64,000 nucleotides of DNA from JAKSSE01 sp045597645 (GTDB taxonomy: Bacteria; Bacillota; Clostridia; Lachnospirales; Lachnospiraceae), in NCBI GenBank assembly GCA_045597645.1, contig JAZLKM010000020.1, forward strand, positions 5,416 to 69,415. Direction: 5' to 3'. The first letter of the stretch is position 1. The number at the start of each line of letters is the position of its first letter. Shown piece after piece: positions 1 through 8,664 of this stretch. The notes below the pieces were generated by a model. That model searched no databases and had not been told where the DNA came from. It saw nothing but the letters and a program-made list of their open reading frames with translations. The position numbers were made by a program, and so were the translations under genes.

Positions 1-3
1 TTC

Positions 4-939
4 TTATTTGGTCCAATCAGCGAATTCTTTATCTGTGCATTTAACATAATGGCTTCCAGATACCAGGTGATTGGTTCCTTCGCTGTACTGTATACCGCTT
101 GTAGCATAGTCGTAAGTCAGAGCTGTGCGGTTTTTCTCCAATATCGGATTAGGCTCCGGTATAGCAGACAGTAGGCTCTTGGTATATGGATGAATCGGGT
201 TTTCAAATATTTCGGTGGTTGTTCCGGTCTCCAGCAGATGGCCTAGATGTAGAACGCCGATTCTGTCAGATATATATTTGACCATTGATAGGTCGTGCGC
301 GATAAACAGGTACGCAGAGCCGGTTTCCTCCTGGATATCCTTCATGAGGTTGACCACCTGTGCCTGAATCGAAACATCCAAAGCTGAAATACATTCATCT
401 GCAATGATGAGCTTGGGATTCATAATCAGAGCTCTCGCTATACCTACACGCTGTCTTTGTCCGCCTGAGAACTGGTGAGGGTAGCGGGTGGCATGCTCAG
501 GAGCCAGCCCTACCTTGGCCAGTATGTTTTTGATTTTCTCCTGGCGCTCAGCATGACTTTTGTACATGTGGTGAATATCAAGACCTTCGCCAATGATATC
601 CTCAACCTTTTTTCTTGGATTCAGTGATGCCATCGGGTCCTGGAAAATCATTTGCATCTGGGTGCGGAGCTTGTTCGCATCTGAATGTGAGAGCTTTCCG
701 CTTATATCTGTGCCGTCAAAGATGATTTTTCCATCTGTAGGTTGGTAGAGCCTTATAATGCTGCGGCCGATGGTGGATTTTCCTGAACCTGACTCACCTA
801 CAAGTCCGTAGGTCTCACCTGGATAGATTTCGAAGCTCACGCCTTCTACAGCCTTAACCGTATAGTTGTTGGAGAGCTTGAAATATTGCTTTAAGCCTTC
901 GACCTTTAAAAGAGGCTCTGAATTATAATTGACTGCCAT
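4..939 (-). CDS. oppF: Oligopeptide ABC transporter ATPase, OppF type
   Basis: This is the second of two ATPases that would power peptide import through the OppBC channel at the inner face of the membrane. Visible motifs are Walker A GESGSGKST (about residues 48-56), Q-loop, signature FSGGQRQR (about 157-164) and Walker B ending ADE (about 180-182), followed by the family's C-terminal region after about residue 255. The Walker B stretch reads DECISALD where DEPxSALD is usual. The start is ATG at 939 with GGAGG about 8 bases upstream. It overlaps the end of oppD by 17 bases, so the two are translated from one message. The 311-residue length is normal for OppF. Confidence 0.93.
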   Translation of the reverse strand: MAVNYNSEPLLKVEGLKQYFKLSNNYTVKAVEGVSFEIYPGETYGLVGESGSGKSTIGRSIIRLYQPTDGKIIFDGTDISGKLSHSDANKLRTQMQMIFQDPMASLNPRKKVEDIIGEGLDIHHMYKSHAERQEKIKNILAKVGLAPEHATRYPHQFSGGQRQRVGIARALIMNPKLIIADECISALDVSIQAQVVNLMKDIQEETGSAYLFIAHDLSMVKYISDRIGVLHLGHLLETGTTTEIFENPIHPYTKSLLSAIPEPNPILEKNRTALTYDYATSGIQYSEGTNHLVSGSHYVKCTDKEFADWTK

Positions 940-2011
940 ATTCTTCTGCCTCCTTTTTCATTCTGTCTAGTCTGGTTCTAAGCTCTTGCGGCATTTCAAC
1001 CTTCGGCGCACGAGGGTCTAGCAGCCAAGTTGCAGCGTAATGAGTATCTGTTACTTTGAACATTGGCGGCTCAGCCTTGTCGTCAATAACGAGAGCATAC
1101 TGATTACGTGGAGCAAAGGCATCTCCTGTGACCTCGTGTAGCAAGTTTGGTGGAGAGCCCGGAATAGTATACAATCTGTCGTCGTCGGTCTTTAGATCAG
1201 GCATGGCAGACAGAAGTCCCCAAGTGTATGGATGCTTAGGATCATAGAACACTTCGTTTATTGTGCCTTTTTCTACTATCTTGCCGGCGTACATTACATT
1301 TACATAGTCTGCAACCTTAGCAACTACACCCAAATCATGTGTAATGTATATTACAGAGATACCGCGCTCTGTTTGAATCTTTTTGATAAGTTCAAGTATC
1401 TTGGCCTGTATGGTTACATCAAGAGCAGTAGTGGGTTCATCACAGATTAGTAAATCTGGGTCGCATGCCAGTGCGATAGCTATAACGACACGCTGACGCA
1501 TACCACCTGACAGCTGGTGAGGATAGTTCTTCATACGCTTTTCAGCGTCTTCGATTCCTACCTCTTTCAATAAGGAAACAGCCTTCTGATATGCCTCTGC
1601 CTTAGGCGTGTTGTAGTGCCAGAGCATACCTTCTATAATCTGTTTACCTATCTGCATAGTAGGATCAAGGCTTGTCATGGGATCCTGGAATACCATGGCC
1701 ATCCTCTTTCCGTTGATATGCTTGCGAATCCATTTTTTATCTTTAGTAAGAATATCAATGGTCTCTTCGTTGCCATCTGCATGGGTATATGTGAACTCGA
1801 TAGAACCGGAGTTTACTTTTGCATTTTTTGCAGTAATGCCCATAGCGGCTTTCATGGTAACTGATTTTCCAGATCCAGACTCGCCTACTATGGCAACAGT
1901 TTGCCCTTTATTTAAATCTATATCCACACCGCGAATTGCGTGCACATCTCCCGAAGTAGTGGTGAAGGAGATGTCCAGATCTCTTACTTTTAAAATTTTC
2001 TTTTCAGACAT
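923..2011 (-). CDS. oppD: Oligopeptide ABC transporter ATPase, OppD type
   Basis: This ATPase pairs with OppF to drive oligopeptide uptake. Walker A GESGSGKSV lies at about residues 43-51, the signature LSGGMRQR at about 167-174 and Walker B with DEPTTALD at about 191-198. The C-terminal oligopeptide/dipeptide region carries the GSPPNL motif expected after the nucleotide-binding domain. At 362 residues it is slightly longer than a typical OppD. The ATG at 2011 has a GGAGGAG ribosome site just upstream. It sits between oppC and oppF in a tightly packed operon reading leftwards. Confidence 0.94.
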   Translation of the reverse strand: MSEKKILKVRDLDISFTTTSGDVHAIRGVDIDLNKGQTVAIVGESGSGKSVTMKAAMGITAKNAKVNSGSIEFTYTHADGNEETIDILTKDKKWIRKHINGKRMAMVFQDPMTSLDPTMQIGKQIIEGMLWHYNTPKAEAYQKAVSLLKEVGIEDAEKRMKNYPHQLSGGMRQRVVIAIALACDPDLLICDEPTTALDVTIQAKILELIKKIQTERGISVIYITHDLGVVAKVADYVNVMYAGKIVEKGTINEVFYDPKHPYTWGLLSAMPDLKTDDDRLYTIPGSPPNLLHEVTGDAFAPRNQYALVIDDKAEPPMFKVTDTHYAATWLLDPRAPKVEMPQELRTRLDRMKKEAEEYGSQL

Positions 2012-2026
2012 CTTTTTCCTCTCCTC

Positions 2027-3067
2027 CTACATCTCTTTCATCTTGGGATCAAATGCTTCACGAAGGCCATCACCAACAAGATTGAAGCTAAGCATCAGAA
2101 GCGCCATCACAATTACCGGAGGTATAATCTGGTATGAGTGAGTAGTGAATGTATTGAAGCCTTCCGAGATCAGTGAACCAAGTGAGCACTGTGGAACAGG
2201 GATTCCAAGACCCACGAAGCTTAGGAATGCCTCTGTGAAAATTGCGGTAGGAATTGAGAACATTACCTGTGTAATGATTGGTCCTATGATATTTGGCAAT
2301 ACTTCTTTGAAAATGATATGGAAGCTGCCGGCACCCAGAGTGGTGGATGCAAGGACAAATTCCTGCTCTTTTAATTTTAGCATCTCTGCACGAGCGATAC
2401 GGCTCATTCCAATCCACTCAGTTAATAGGAGAGCAAAGATGATAGTTAGCATACCCGGCTTTAAAACTAATAGCAGCAAGGTTACTATAACGAGTCTTGG
2501 GATACCGTTTGATATTTCAAGGATACGCTGCATAACCATATCTATTTTGCCACCGAAAAAGCCACTGATAAGTCCGTAGCTCATACCTATGAGCATATCA
2601 ATGAGCGCTGCGACAACAGCGATAATAAGCGAAACTCTGGCACCTGACCATGTTCTTGTCCAAAGGTCACGACCGTAATTGTCACTACCAAACCAGTAAT
2701 AGACATCGAGCGCGCCTTTCTCCTCGTAGAGATTTTTAATCTTGACGCCGGTAGAGGTGGCCATTTTCTCTGTACCATCAAAAATGCTAATCTTTGAGAG
2801 CCATGATACACGTGGAGCGAAATTCTTTTGATCCAGATTCTGGCCTGAATAGGTATAATCATTCATTCCAGGTCCAATAATTGCCATAAGTACTATCAAA
2901 AGGATAATAATCATTCCAACAACGGCGCTCTTTTTATTGAAAAATCGCTTTACAACATCTTTCCAGAAATTCTGTGCAGCGAAGTTTTTGTCTATGCCAA
3001 TATTGTCATTATTAGGTTTTAACTGAAAGTCGGAGTCTAAAGGAACATATGATTTGATATCGTCCAT
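2027..3067 (-). CDS. oppC: Oligopeptide ABC transporter permease, OppC type
   Basis: This is an inner-membrane permease of the dipeptide/oligopeptide family. A cytosolic N-terminus of about 45 residues precedes the first membrane segment (IIILLIVLMAIIG region), a long extracytoplasmic loop follows, and the remaining hydrophobic segments contain the EAA-type loop around EMLKLKEQEFVLASTTLGAG. The sequence LSFVGLGIP near the end is typical of OppC/DppC. The ATG at 3067 is one base from the oppB stop, and its ribosome site lies inside the oppB end, which suggests translational coupling. Confidence 0.93.
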   Translation of the reverse strand: MDDIKSYVPLDSDFQLKPNNDNIGIDKNFAAQNFWKDVVKRFFNKKSAVVGMIIILLIVLMAIIGPGMNDYTYSGQNLDQKNFAPRVSWLSKISIFDGTEKMATSTGVKIKNLYEEKGALDVYYWFGSDNYGRDLWTRTWSGARVSLIIAVVAALIDMLIGMSYGLISGFFGGKIDMVMQRILEISNGIPRLVIVTLLLLVLKPGMLTIIFALLLTEWIGMSRIARAEMLKLKEQEFVLASTTLGAGSFHIIFKEVLPNIIGPIITQVMFSIPTAIFTEAFLSFVGLGIPVPQCSLGSLISEGFNTFTTHSYQIIPPVIVMALLMLSFNLVGDGLREAFDPKMKEM

Positions 3068-3068
3068 T

Positions 3069-4004
3069 TTACTTGCCCTCCTTTCCGAGTCTGATACGTG
3101 GGTCGATGATGCCGTAAAGGATATCTACCACGAACATGATTATTATATACATTGCAGAATAAATAAAGCTAAGTGCTATTACTACGTTATAGTCGTTAGA
3201 CTGAATGGCGTTGACCAGAAGGCTTCCAACACCTGGGATTGCAAAAATCTTCTCGACTACGAGCGAACCCGTCATCAGGTCGACAATCAACGGAGCAAGT
3301 ACTGTGATAATAGGAATCAACGCATTTCGAAGCGCGTGACTAAAAATTAATTTGCTGCCAGATAAGCCTTTGCTTTCTGCCAAAAGCATGTACTCACTGC
3401 CCAGCACCTCCAACATTTCACTTCGCGTGAAACGCGCAATGGAGGCCATGGTGAACATGGACAGCGCGACAGAGGGCATTACGCTCGAGGAAAACATAGC
3501 CTTCGTATCAAACAGCATCGGGAAAAACTTCCACTTAAAGCCAAACTGATAGCTTAATGCAAGCGCAAATACATATGAAGGAACGGAAACACCAATTACG
3601 GAAATTATAGTGGTAAGAGTGTCCAAAAATGTATCATGCCAAATTGCAGCGATAAGTCCGAGAATCAAACCTACGAGAGCACCGATAGCTACTGCAAAAA
3701 AACCAACGCCGATAGATACTGGTAAGCGAGTCTGGATAAGCTGTGATATTGGCGTGTTCTTTGAGATATTATAGCTTACGCCAAAATCTCCTCTGAACAT
3801 ATTAAGAACATAGTTAAAAAACTGAACCACAATGGGTTTGTCCAGCCCGTACTTTGCATAGAGTACCTGCTTTTGATCTGCGCTTAGCTTCTCATCATTA
3901 AACGGGGAACCTGGCATCAGCTGCATTAATATGAACAGAATAAGAATGATTACTAATAATGTGAAAAGAGATGTAAGAAATCTCTTAAGAACATATTTCT
4001 TCAA
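3069..4004 (-). CDS. oppB: Oligopeptide ABC transporter permease, OppB type
   Basis: This is the partner permease of OppC. The first membrane segment starts near residue 12, and the loop TRSEMLEVLGSEYMLLAESKGLS is the conserved cytoplasmic coupling loop. The motif VVEKIFAIPGVGSLLV is typical of DppB/OppB. The start is TTG (plus-strand complement at 4002-4004), with GGAGG seven bases upstream and no better ATG nearby. It is separated from oppA by about 90 bases holding a strong hairpin, so the channel genes may be expressed below the level of the binding protein. Confidence 0.92.
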   Translation of the reverse strand: MKKYVLKRFLTSLFTLLVIILILFILMQLMPGSPFNDEKLSADQKQVLYAKYGLDKPIVVQFFNYVLNMFRGDFGVSYNISKNTPISQLIQTRLPVSIGVGFFAVAIGALVGLILGLIAAIWHDTFLDTLTTIISVIGVSVPSYVFALALSYQFGFKWKFFPMLFDTKAMFSSSVMPSVALSMFTMASIARFTRSEMLEVLGSEYMLLAESKGLSGSKLIFSHALRNALIPIITVLAPLIVDLMTGSLVVEKIFAIPGVGSLLVNAIQSNDYNVVIALSFIYSAMYIIIMFVVDILYGIIDPRIRLGKEGK

Positions 4005-4033
4005 TTCTATTCCTCCTACCTATAATATCCAAA

Positions 4034-4065
4034 AAGCTGCACCGAATTTCGCCTCGGTGCAGCTT
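4034..4065 (-). terminator. Intercistronic hairpin between oppA and oppB
   Basis: A perfect 12-base-pair stem (AAGCTGCACCGA with TCGGTGCAGCTT) closes an 8-base loop. On the minus strand the stem is followed by a short run of T. It lies after the oppA stop and before oppB, where a partial terminator or a 3'-end stabilising hairpin would give more binding protein than channel. The short T run argues for partial rather than full termination. Confidence 0.7.
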
Positions 4066-4095
4066 ATGAATTCATTTTACTTTTGAATCGTCAAA

Positions 4096-5784
4096 TTATT
4101 CTTTTACGCAGTTCTTATATACACGGTTAAGAGCTACTGCGTGGTACTCGATACCAGTTACGCTTGAAGAAAGCATCTCAGCGTTTGCCTGAGTATAGAG
4201 TGGGAAGATAACTGCATCTTCCATAGCAACCTTCTCAGCATCGTACAATGCTGACCAACGTGCCTTAGGATCGGTGCAAAGAGAACCGGTGGTGCACTCG
4301 TCGATGATTGCATCAAACTCTGGATTCTCCCAGTTACCATAGTTGTTAGAGCATCCGGTTACCCACATACCAAGGTAGGTCATCGGGTCTGCATAGTCAG
4401 GACCCCAACGTGTAAGACCAAGCTCGAAGGTACCTTCCTGCATCTTTGCAATTCTTTCCTTCTTTGGCTCAACAACGAGCTCTACAGTAAGTCCAGGAAG
4501 AGTGGTCTCCCACTGCTCCTTCAATACGGTTGCAACCTTCTGTGGAGCATCATCAGCGTCTACTTCCATAGTAAGTGTAAGCTCGGTGATACCTAACTCC
4601 TGAAGACCAGCATTCCAGCACTCAAGAGCCTTATCAGTGTCATCAGCGCAGAACTCTGCATATCTGGTCTGATCTGCAGCGTAGTCAGATCCGTCTGGAC
4701 CTGCAGCGAATTCCATTGGAACAGCGGTGTAGGTTGGCTTTGAACCATCCTTTAATACATCCTGTGCGATAGCTACACGGTTGATAGCGTTTGTAAGAGC
4801 GTAACGGATGTTAAGGTTTCCAAGAGCCTCTACGTCACGGATATTTGGTGCAACATACCACAGATAACCTGCAGCGATAGTAAGGAACTCAGGATCGTCC
4901 TGAACCTGCTCAACCTGCTCACCATTTACAAGAGTAGTATCAAGATCGCCAGCCTGATAGCTCATAAGAGCCTGCTGAGAATCCTGAATTACCTGATATG
5001 AAAGACCTGAAAGCTGTACTCTGTCAGCATCCCAGTAGTCAGCGTTCTTGGTAAGGTGGAATGCTGTAGCAGCTGGCTCATACTCGTCCATGATGAAAGC
5101 ACCATTTGAAAGTAAGGTGTCAGGGCTGGTAGCATATACATCACCACACTCGGTAAAGAACTTCTCATTTACTGGATAGTAGGTCGGGAAGTACATAAGT
5201 GAAAGGAAGTATGAAACCGGAACGTTCAAAGAAACCTTGAGGGTCTTCTCATCAACGGCTTCAACACCAAGCTCGCTCTTGTCCATCTCACCAGCGATGA
5301 TAGCTTCCGCATTAACAACCTGTCCGATATCGCTTAACATGTAAGAATATTCAGAAGCAACTTCCGGATCTACAGCTCTCTGCCATCCGAATACGAAGTC
5401 CTGAGCGGTAACCGGATCACCGTTAGCCCACTTAGCATCGCGAAGGTGGAAGACGTAAGTGGTACCATCGTCCTCAATATCCCAAGACTCTGCGATAGCC
5501 GGGATAGCCTGACCATCAGCATCCATCTGAGTAAGACCATCAACAAGGCAAGCCAATACTTCGAATGAAGTACCATCCTGTGCAATCTGCTGGTCAAGAG
5601 ACTCAACAGGGGTCTCAATCATAACCTTAAGGTCTGCTCCTGAAGCAACATCACCCGATGCTTCAGTTGAAGCAGCAGAAGTACCATTGCTTGTAGCAGT
5701 GGATCCTGCTTCGGCTCCGCCACATCCTACCAAGCCAGCTGTCATTGCAGAGGCAAGGAGAAGGGCTAAAATTTTCTTTTTCAT
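4096..5784 (-). CDS. oppA: Oligopeptide-binding lipoprotein, OppA type
   Basis: This extracytoplasmic solute-binding protein (SBP family 5) captures peptides for the OppBCDF importer. The N-terminus has a Lys-rich start, a hydrophobic stretch and a lipobox (GLVGC), so the mature protein is anchored by a diacylated Cys. A low-complexity Ser/Thr/Ala linker follows, then the family-5 core with WANGDPVTAQDFVFGWQRAV and LRDAKW motifs. The 562-residue length fits OppA. The ATG at 5784 has GGAGG 9 bases upstream. It is the first gene of the opp operon, with its own promoter candidate upstream. Confidence 0.93.
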   Translation of the reverse strand: MKKKILALLLASAMTAGLVGCGGAEAGSTATSNGTSAASTEASGDVASGADLKVMIETPVESLDQQIAQDGTSFEVLACLVDGLTQMDADGQAIPAIAESWDIEDDGTTYVFHLRDAKWANGDPVTAQDFVFGWQRAVDPEVASEYSYMLSDIGQVVNAEAIIAGEMDKSELGVEAVDEKTLKVSLNVPVSYFLSLMYFPTYYPVNEKFFTECGDVYATSPDTLLSNGAFIMDEYEPAATAFHLTKNADYWDADRVQLSGLSYQVIQDSQQALMSYQAGDLDTTLVNGEQVEQVQDDPEFLTIAAGYLWYVAPNIRDVEALGNLNIRYALTNAINRVAIAQDVLKDGSKPTYTAVPMEFAAGPDGSDYAADQTRYAEFCADDTDKALECWNAGLQELGITELTLTMEVDADDAPQKVATVLKEQWETTLPGLTVELVVEPKKERIAKMQEGTFELGLTRWGPDYADPMTYLGMWVTGCSNNYGNWENPEFDAIIDECTTGSLCTDPKARWSALYDAEKVAMEDAVIFPLYTQANAEMLSSSVTGIEYHAVALNRVYKNCVKE

Positions 5785-5836
5785 CTCAAAATCCTCCTTT
5801 GATAGATGGAATCTCTAAATTTTCTCCCATCCGATT

Positions 5837-5874
5837 AAAAAAAGCACAAAAGCTTATCAGTACGCCTTTGTGCT
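5837..5874 (-). promoter_or_regulatory. Stem-loop with T run at the 5' end of the oppA leader
   Basis: On the minus strand AGCACAAA and TTTGTGCT form an 8-base-pair stem with a 16-base loop, followed by seven Ts. It looks like an intrinsic terminator but sits about 55 bases upstream of the oppA start and begins almost at the predicted transcription start. It may be a 5' stabilising hairpin, or an attenuator if the real promoter lies further upstream. Confidence 0.5.
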
Positions 5875-5881
5875 AGAACCG

Positions 5882-5910
5882 AATATAGCACTTTTGAAAA
5901 AGTATTTCCA
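5882..5910 (-). promoter_or_regulatory. Candidate sigma-A promoter of oppA
   Basis: On the minus strand a -35-like TGGAAA (5905-5910) is followed after 17 bases by a -10 TATATT (5882-5887). The predicted start is near 5875, giving a leader of about 90 bases. This is a pattern match only. Confidence 0.45.
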
Positions 5911-6072
5911 CGTAATATTGCGTAAAAAGCTGATAAAACAGCAAGTTTGGTACATAAGTCAAAAATTGACCGCAAAATGAGAATTTTTTTGTTACTTTTA
6001 TACGTTAAAGCTGTGGCGTTTTAATACGTCAGCCGGGTAATCGTAATTGTGAATCAAAGCATTCTTTATTTT

Positions 6073-6256
6073 TTGAAGAAAAATAGATATTATATATTAA
6101 GTTCATCCGTGCAGAGATGCTTGTGGCTTAGGCTGCATTACCCACGACACTTTTTTCTATAGCGAAGGCTCTGTGGTGTTATCGTGAGGTAGCGGGTGAG
6201 CTATTTTAAATAGACTGATAAGCTTTAAGAGAGATTACCTTTATAAGGAGATTAAA
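6073..6256 (+). ncRNA. Possible structured leader upstream of the deacetylase gene
   Basis: The gap 5785-6256 holds the oppA leader on the minus strand and, on the plus strand, a weak promoter-like pair (TTGAAG 6073-6078, TATTAA 6095-6100) followed by about 150 bases of non-coding DNA before the deacetylase start. Within 6110-6225 several segments can pair, such as CACGA with TCGTG and ACCC with GGGT, around a T-rich loop. I do not recognise a known riboswitch class: the T-box, TPP, FMN, SAM and purine signatures are absent. Confidence 0.3.
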
Positions 6257-6889
6257 ATGACTGAGAAAAAGTATGCATGCCTGACCTTTGATGATGGACC
6301 GACCATTGGTATTACAGATCAGATTTTAGACCTTTTGGAGCAGTACAACATATTGGCGAGCTTTTTTATTATTGCTGATTATGTGAATGATGATAACAAA
6401 TATCTGATGAAGCGCGCCTACGATATGGGCTGCACATTGGAGAATCATTCAAAGACCCATAGTGTAATGCCAGAACTATCTGCTGAGCAGATTGAATATG
6501 AGATCAAATACACATCTGACCTGGTAGAGGAGATTGTTGGTGAGAGACCCAAGTTTTTCCGCCCGCCGTTTATTGCTTATGATCAGAAAATGTATGACCA
6601 CATAGAGCTTCCATTTATATGTGGGTATGGTTGTGAGGACTGGGTTCCGGAAGTGACTGCGCAGGAGCGCTATGAGAAAATAATGGAGAGCGCAAACCCG
6701 GGATACATGATTTTGGTTCATGATATGGAGAATAACCAAAATACCGTGGATGCTTTAAAACGAGCAATTCCCGAGCTTATCCAGCAGGGATATGAGTTTG
6801 TTACTGTCCGTGAGCTTTTTGAAAAGTGTGGGGTAACGCCTCAGAGAAATGTGACATATATGGGAGTAAATGAAACTAGACAGGATTAA
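6257..6889 (+). CDS. Polysaccharide deacetylase family protein (NodB domain)
   Basis: This is a predicted metal-dependent N- or O-deacetylase of carbohydrate family CE4. The NodB motifs are clear: TFDDGP with Asp12 and Asp13, the metal-binding HxxxH at His64 and His68 (NHSKTH), the FRPPF motif near 101-105, and a late VHDME with the catalytic His near 155. There is no signal peptide or membrane segment, so it is either cytosolic or acts on a soluble sugar or small molecule; most CE4 peptidoglycan deacetylases are exported. AAGGAG precedes the ATG. The 210-residue length covers a minimal NodB domain. It is a lone gene between opp and a decayed regulator. Confidence 0.85.
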   Translation: MTEKKYACLTFDDGPTIGITDQILDLLEQYNILASFFIIADYVNDDNKYLMKRAYDMGCTLENHSKTHSVMPELSAEQIEYEIKYTSDLVEEIVGERPKFFRPPFIAYDQKMYDHIELPFICGYGCEDWVPEVTAQERYEKIMESANPGYMILVHDMENNQNTVDALKRAIPELIQQGYEFVTVRELFEKCGVTPQRNVTYMGVNETRQD

Positions 6890-6899
6890 TCCTGTCTAG
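6876..6899. repeat. Perfect 24-base palindrome spanning the deacetylase stop codon
   Basis: CTAGACAGGATT is followed directly by its reverse complement AATCCTGTCTAG. The stop codon of the deacetylase lies inside it, and the end of the converging LuxR remnant also falls in it. No T run follows on either strand, so it is not a standard intrinsic terminator. It may still act as a convergent transcription block or a protein site. Confidence 0.6.
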
Positions 6900-7345
6900 A
6901 GCACACCCAAATCTCTGGCAGCGTTTATTGCTTGCCGTCCGTTTTCAACTTTTAGCTTTCTATAAATATTGGCTGAATGGAACTTGATGGTTCCGGTTTT
7001 CTTATTAAGTCGTTCTGCTATGGAGTCGTTGGTTAGACCTTCGCTCATAAGTAGCAACGCATTTTTACTATATTTAGCCAATCTTCAATCTTGGAGTTAT
7101 TACCGGCATAGCAGTCAAATATACGCCCTTTCCACTTTGGCCGTAAAGTGTGTAGATTTCTTTTTCTATAATTTCTCTCTTCTCCTGCATAGAGGGGCAA
7201 AATCCAACATGTTAAAATTTTGCTCAGTGATTTCTGAAAAGTCCCTGCCAAAAAATGGGAGCAGATGATTTGTTGCCTCCAGATTATTGCCCATTGAAAA
7301 AATAAAAAGGTATCCGCTGAACTTTGGTGCAGGGAGGGTTTGAAT
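6896..7345 (-). pseudogene. Decayed LuxR/MalT-type transcription regulator (C-terminal part)
   Basis: Only the C-terminal portion of a LuxR-type regulator remains, spread over shifting frames on the minus strand. Near 7170-7340 one frame reads MGNNLEATNHLLPFFG and DFSEITEQNFNMLDFAPL, which resembles the helical sensor region of large LuxR regulators. A second frame then continues with GEKREIIEKEIYTLYGQSGKG before a stop near 7078. The last 61 residues (6896-7081) form a good LuxR helix-turn-helix (GLTNDSIAERL, then TGTIKFHSANIYRKL). There is no start or ribosome site for this tail. At least two frameshifts are needed and the N-terminal region is gone, so it is most likely non-functional. Confidence 0.75.
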
Positions 7346-7432
7346 AATTCGATAAAAATCTTTACAAAAGTGCCCTAAAGACTATGATTGATTTATAATA
7401 GAAGATAAAATTTCAGAAGTTTGAGGAATAAC

Positions 7433-8530
7433 ATGAAAAAGAAGGTTGTGGTAGGTATGTCAGGCGGTGTGGATTCATCTGTTGCAGCTTACCTTTTAAA
7501 AGAACAGGGATACGATGTGATAGGTGTCACTATGCAGATATGGCAGGATGGCCCCGGCTATGATATAGCGCAGGAAGGCGGATGCTGCGGATTATCAGCT
7601 GTGGATGATGCCAGAAGGGTGGCAGAGGTCCTCGATATACCCTACTATGTGATGAATTTTAGAAACGAATTTAAAAAGGATGTTATTGACTATTTTGTCA
7701 GTGAATACATCGCAGGAAGGACTCCAAATCCGTGTAATACATGCAATAGACATTTAAAGTGGGGGGCTCTACTGAAACGTGCTGTTGAGATCGGGGCTGA
7801 TTATATAGCTACAGGACACTATGCCAGAGTTATGCAGTTAGAAAACGGGAGATACACCATAGCCAACTCTGTGACAGCTACCAAGGATCAGAGCTATGCA
7901 CTGTACAACCTGACTCAGGAGCAGTTGGAACGCACACTTATGCCAATTGGCGACTATGAGAAAACCAAGGTCAGGGAAATAGCGGCAAGTGCAGGATTGC
8001 CAGTGGCATCTAAGCGGGATAGTCAGGATATTTGTTTTGTCCCGGACCACGATTATGCCAGCTTCATAGAGAAACGGACCGGCAAAAATTTTGCACCAGG
8101 ACAATTTGTTGATATGAGTGGAAATGTGTTAGGCGAGCATAGGGGGATAATCCACTATACGATAGGTCAGAGGAAGGGCTTAAACATATCTGATGAGACG
8201 CCTTGGTTTGTGCATAATATAGATGTTGCCAACAATCAGGTTGTCCTATGCAAGTCGGATGAGCTGTTTGGACGTATCTGCTATGTAGACAGAATGAATT
8301 TTATGGCACTAGAAGATGTGACTGAGCCCGTAAGAGCGATAGGTAAGATAAGGTATTCTCATAAGGGTGATTTGTGCACTCTTGAACGATTGGACAATAC
8401 GACATTTAAGTGCTCATTTGATGAGCCCCAGCGAGCATTTACTCCGGGGCAGGCAGCGGTATTTATGACGGAAAATGCTCTTGAAAACCCGAAAGAGGCG
8501 TATGTTTTGTGTGGAGGGACAATAAAATAG
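7433..8530 (+). CDS. mnmA: tRNA-uridine 2-sulfurtransferase MnmA
   Basis: MnmA uses ATP and a relayed sulfur to form 2-thiouridine at position 34 of Lys, Glu and Gln tRNAs. The PP-loop SGGVDSS is at about residues 10-16. The catalytic cysteines are visible as NPCNTC (Cys101, with Cys104) and DSQDICF (Cys201). KDQSYAL and the C-terminal beta-barrel region complete the family pattern. The ATG at 7433 is preferred over a TTG at 7421 because GAGG at 7423-7426 gives normal spacing. A -10-like TATAAT sits at 7394-7399. It stands alone, not beside a cysteine desulfurase. Confidence 0.95.
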   Translation: MKKKVVVGMSGGVDSSVAAYLLKEQGYDVIGVTMQIWQDGPGYDIAQEGGCCGLSAVDDARRVAEVLDIPYYVMNFRNEFKKDVIDYFVSEYIAGRTPNPCNTCNRHLKWGALLKRAVEIGADYIATGHYARVMQLENGRYTIANSVTATKDQSYALYNLTQEQLERTLMPIGDYEKTKVREIAASAGLPVASKRDSQDICFVPDHDYASFIEKRTGKNFAPGQFVDMSGNVLGEHRGIIHYTIGQRKGLNISDETPWFVHNIDVANNQVVLCKSDELFGRICYVDRMNFMALEDVTEPVRAIGKIRYSHKGDLCTLERLDNTTFKCSFDEPQRAFTPGQAAVFMTENALENPKEAYVLCGGTIK

Positions 8531-8572
8531 TCATGAAACACAAAATTTTCGTTATTTTGATGGTGTAGTTGG

Positions 8573-8601
8573 TTGAAAATAATATCAATTATTGCTATAT
8601 T
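8573..8601 (+). promoter_or_regulatory. Candidate promoter of the chemotaxis receptor gene
   Basis: TTGAAA (8573-8578), a 17-base spacer and TATATT (8596-8601), with TG two bases before the -10 (extended -10). The leader contains a small hairpin (TGTTAGC with GCTAATA) before the gene. Confidence 0.6.
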
Positions 8602-8664
8602 GATGAGTATATCTACTGTTAGCTTACGCTAATAGATAATTATAAATGAAAGGAAATGTGTAAA

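Noticed and set aside
2145..2579. Plus-strand ORF of 144 residues inside oppC
   Set aside because: It is antisense to a clear permease gene and has no recognisable domain.
6105..6256. T-box or other known riboswitch before the deacetylase
   Set aside because: The T-box antiterminator sequence and the conserved cores of the TPP, FMN, SAM, lysine and purine classes are absent.
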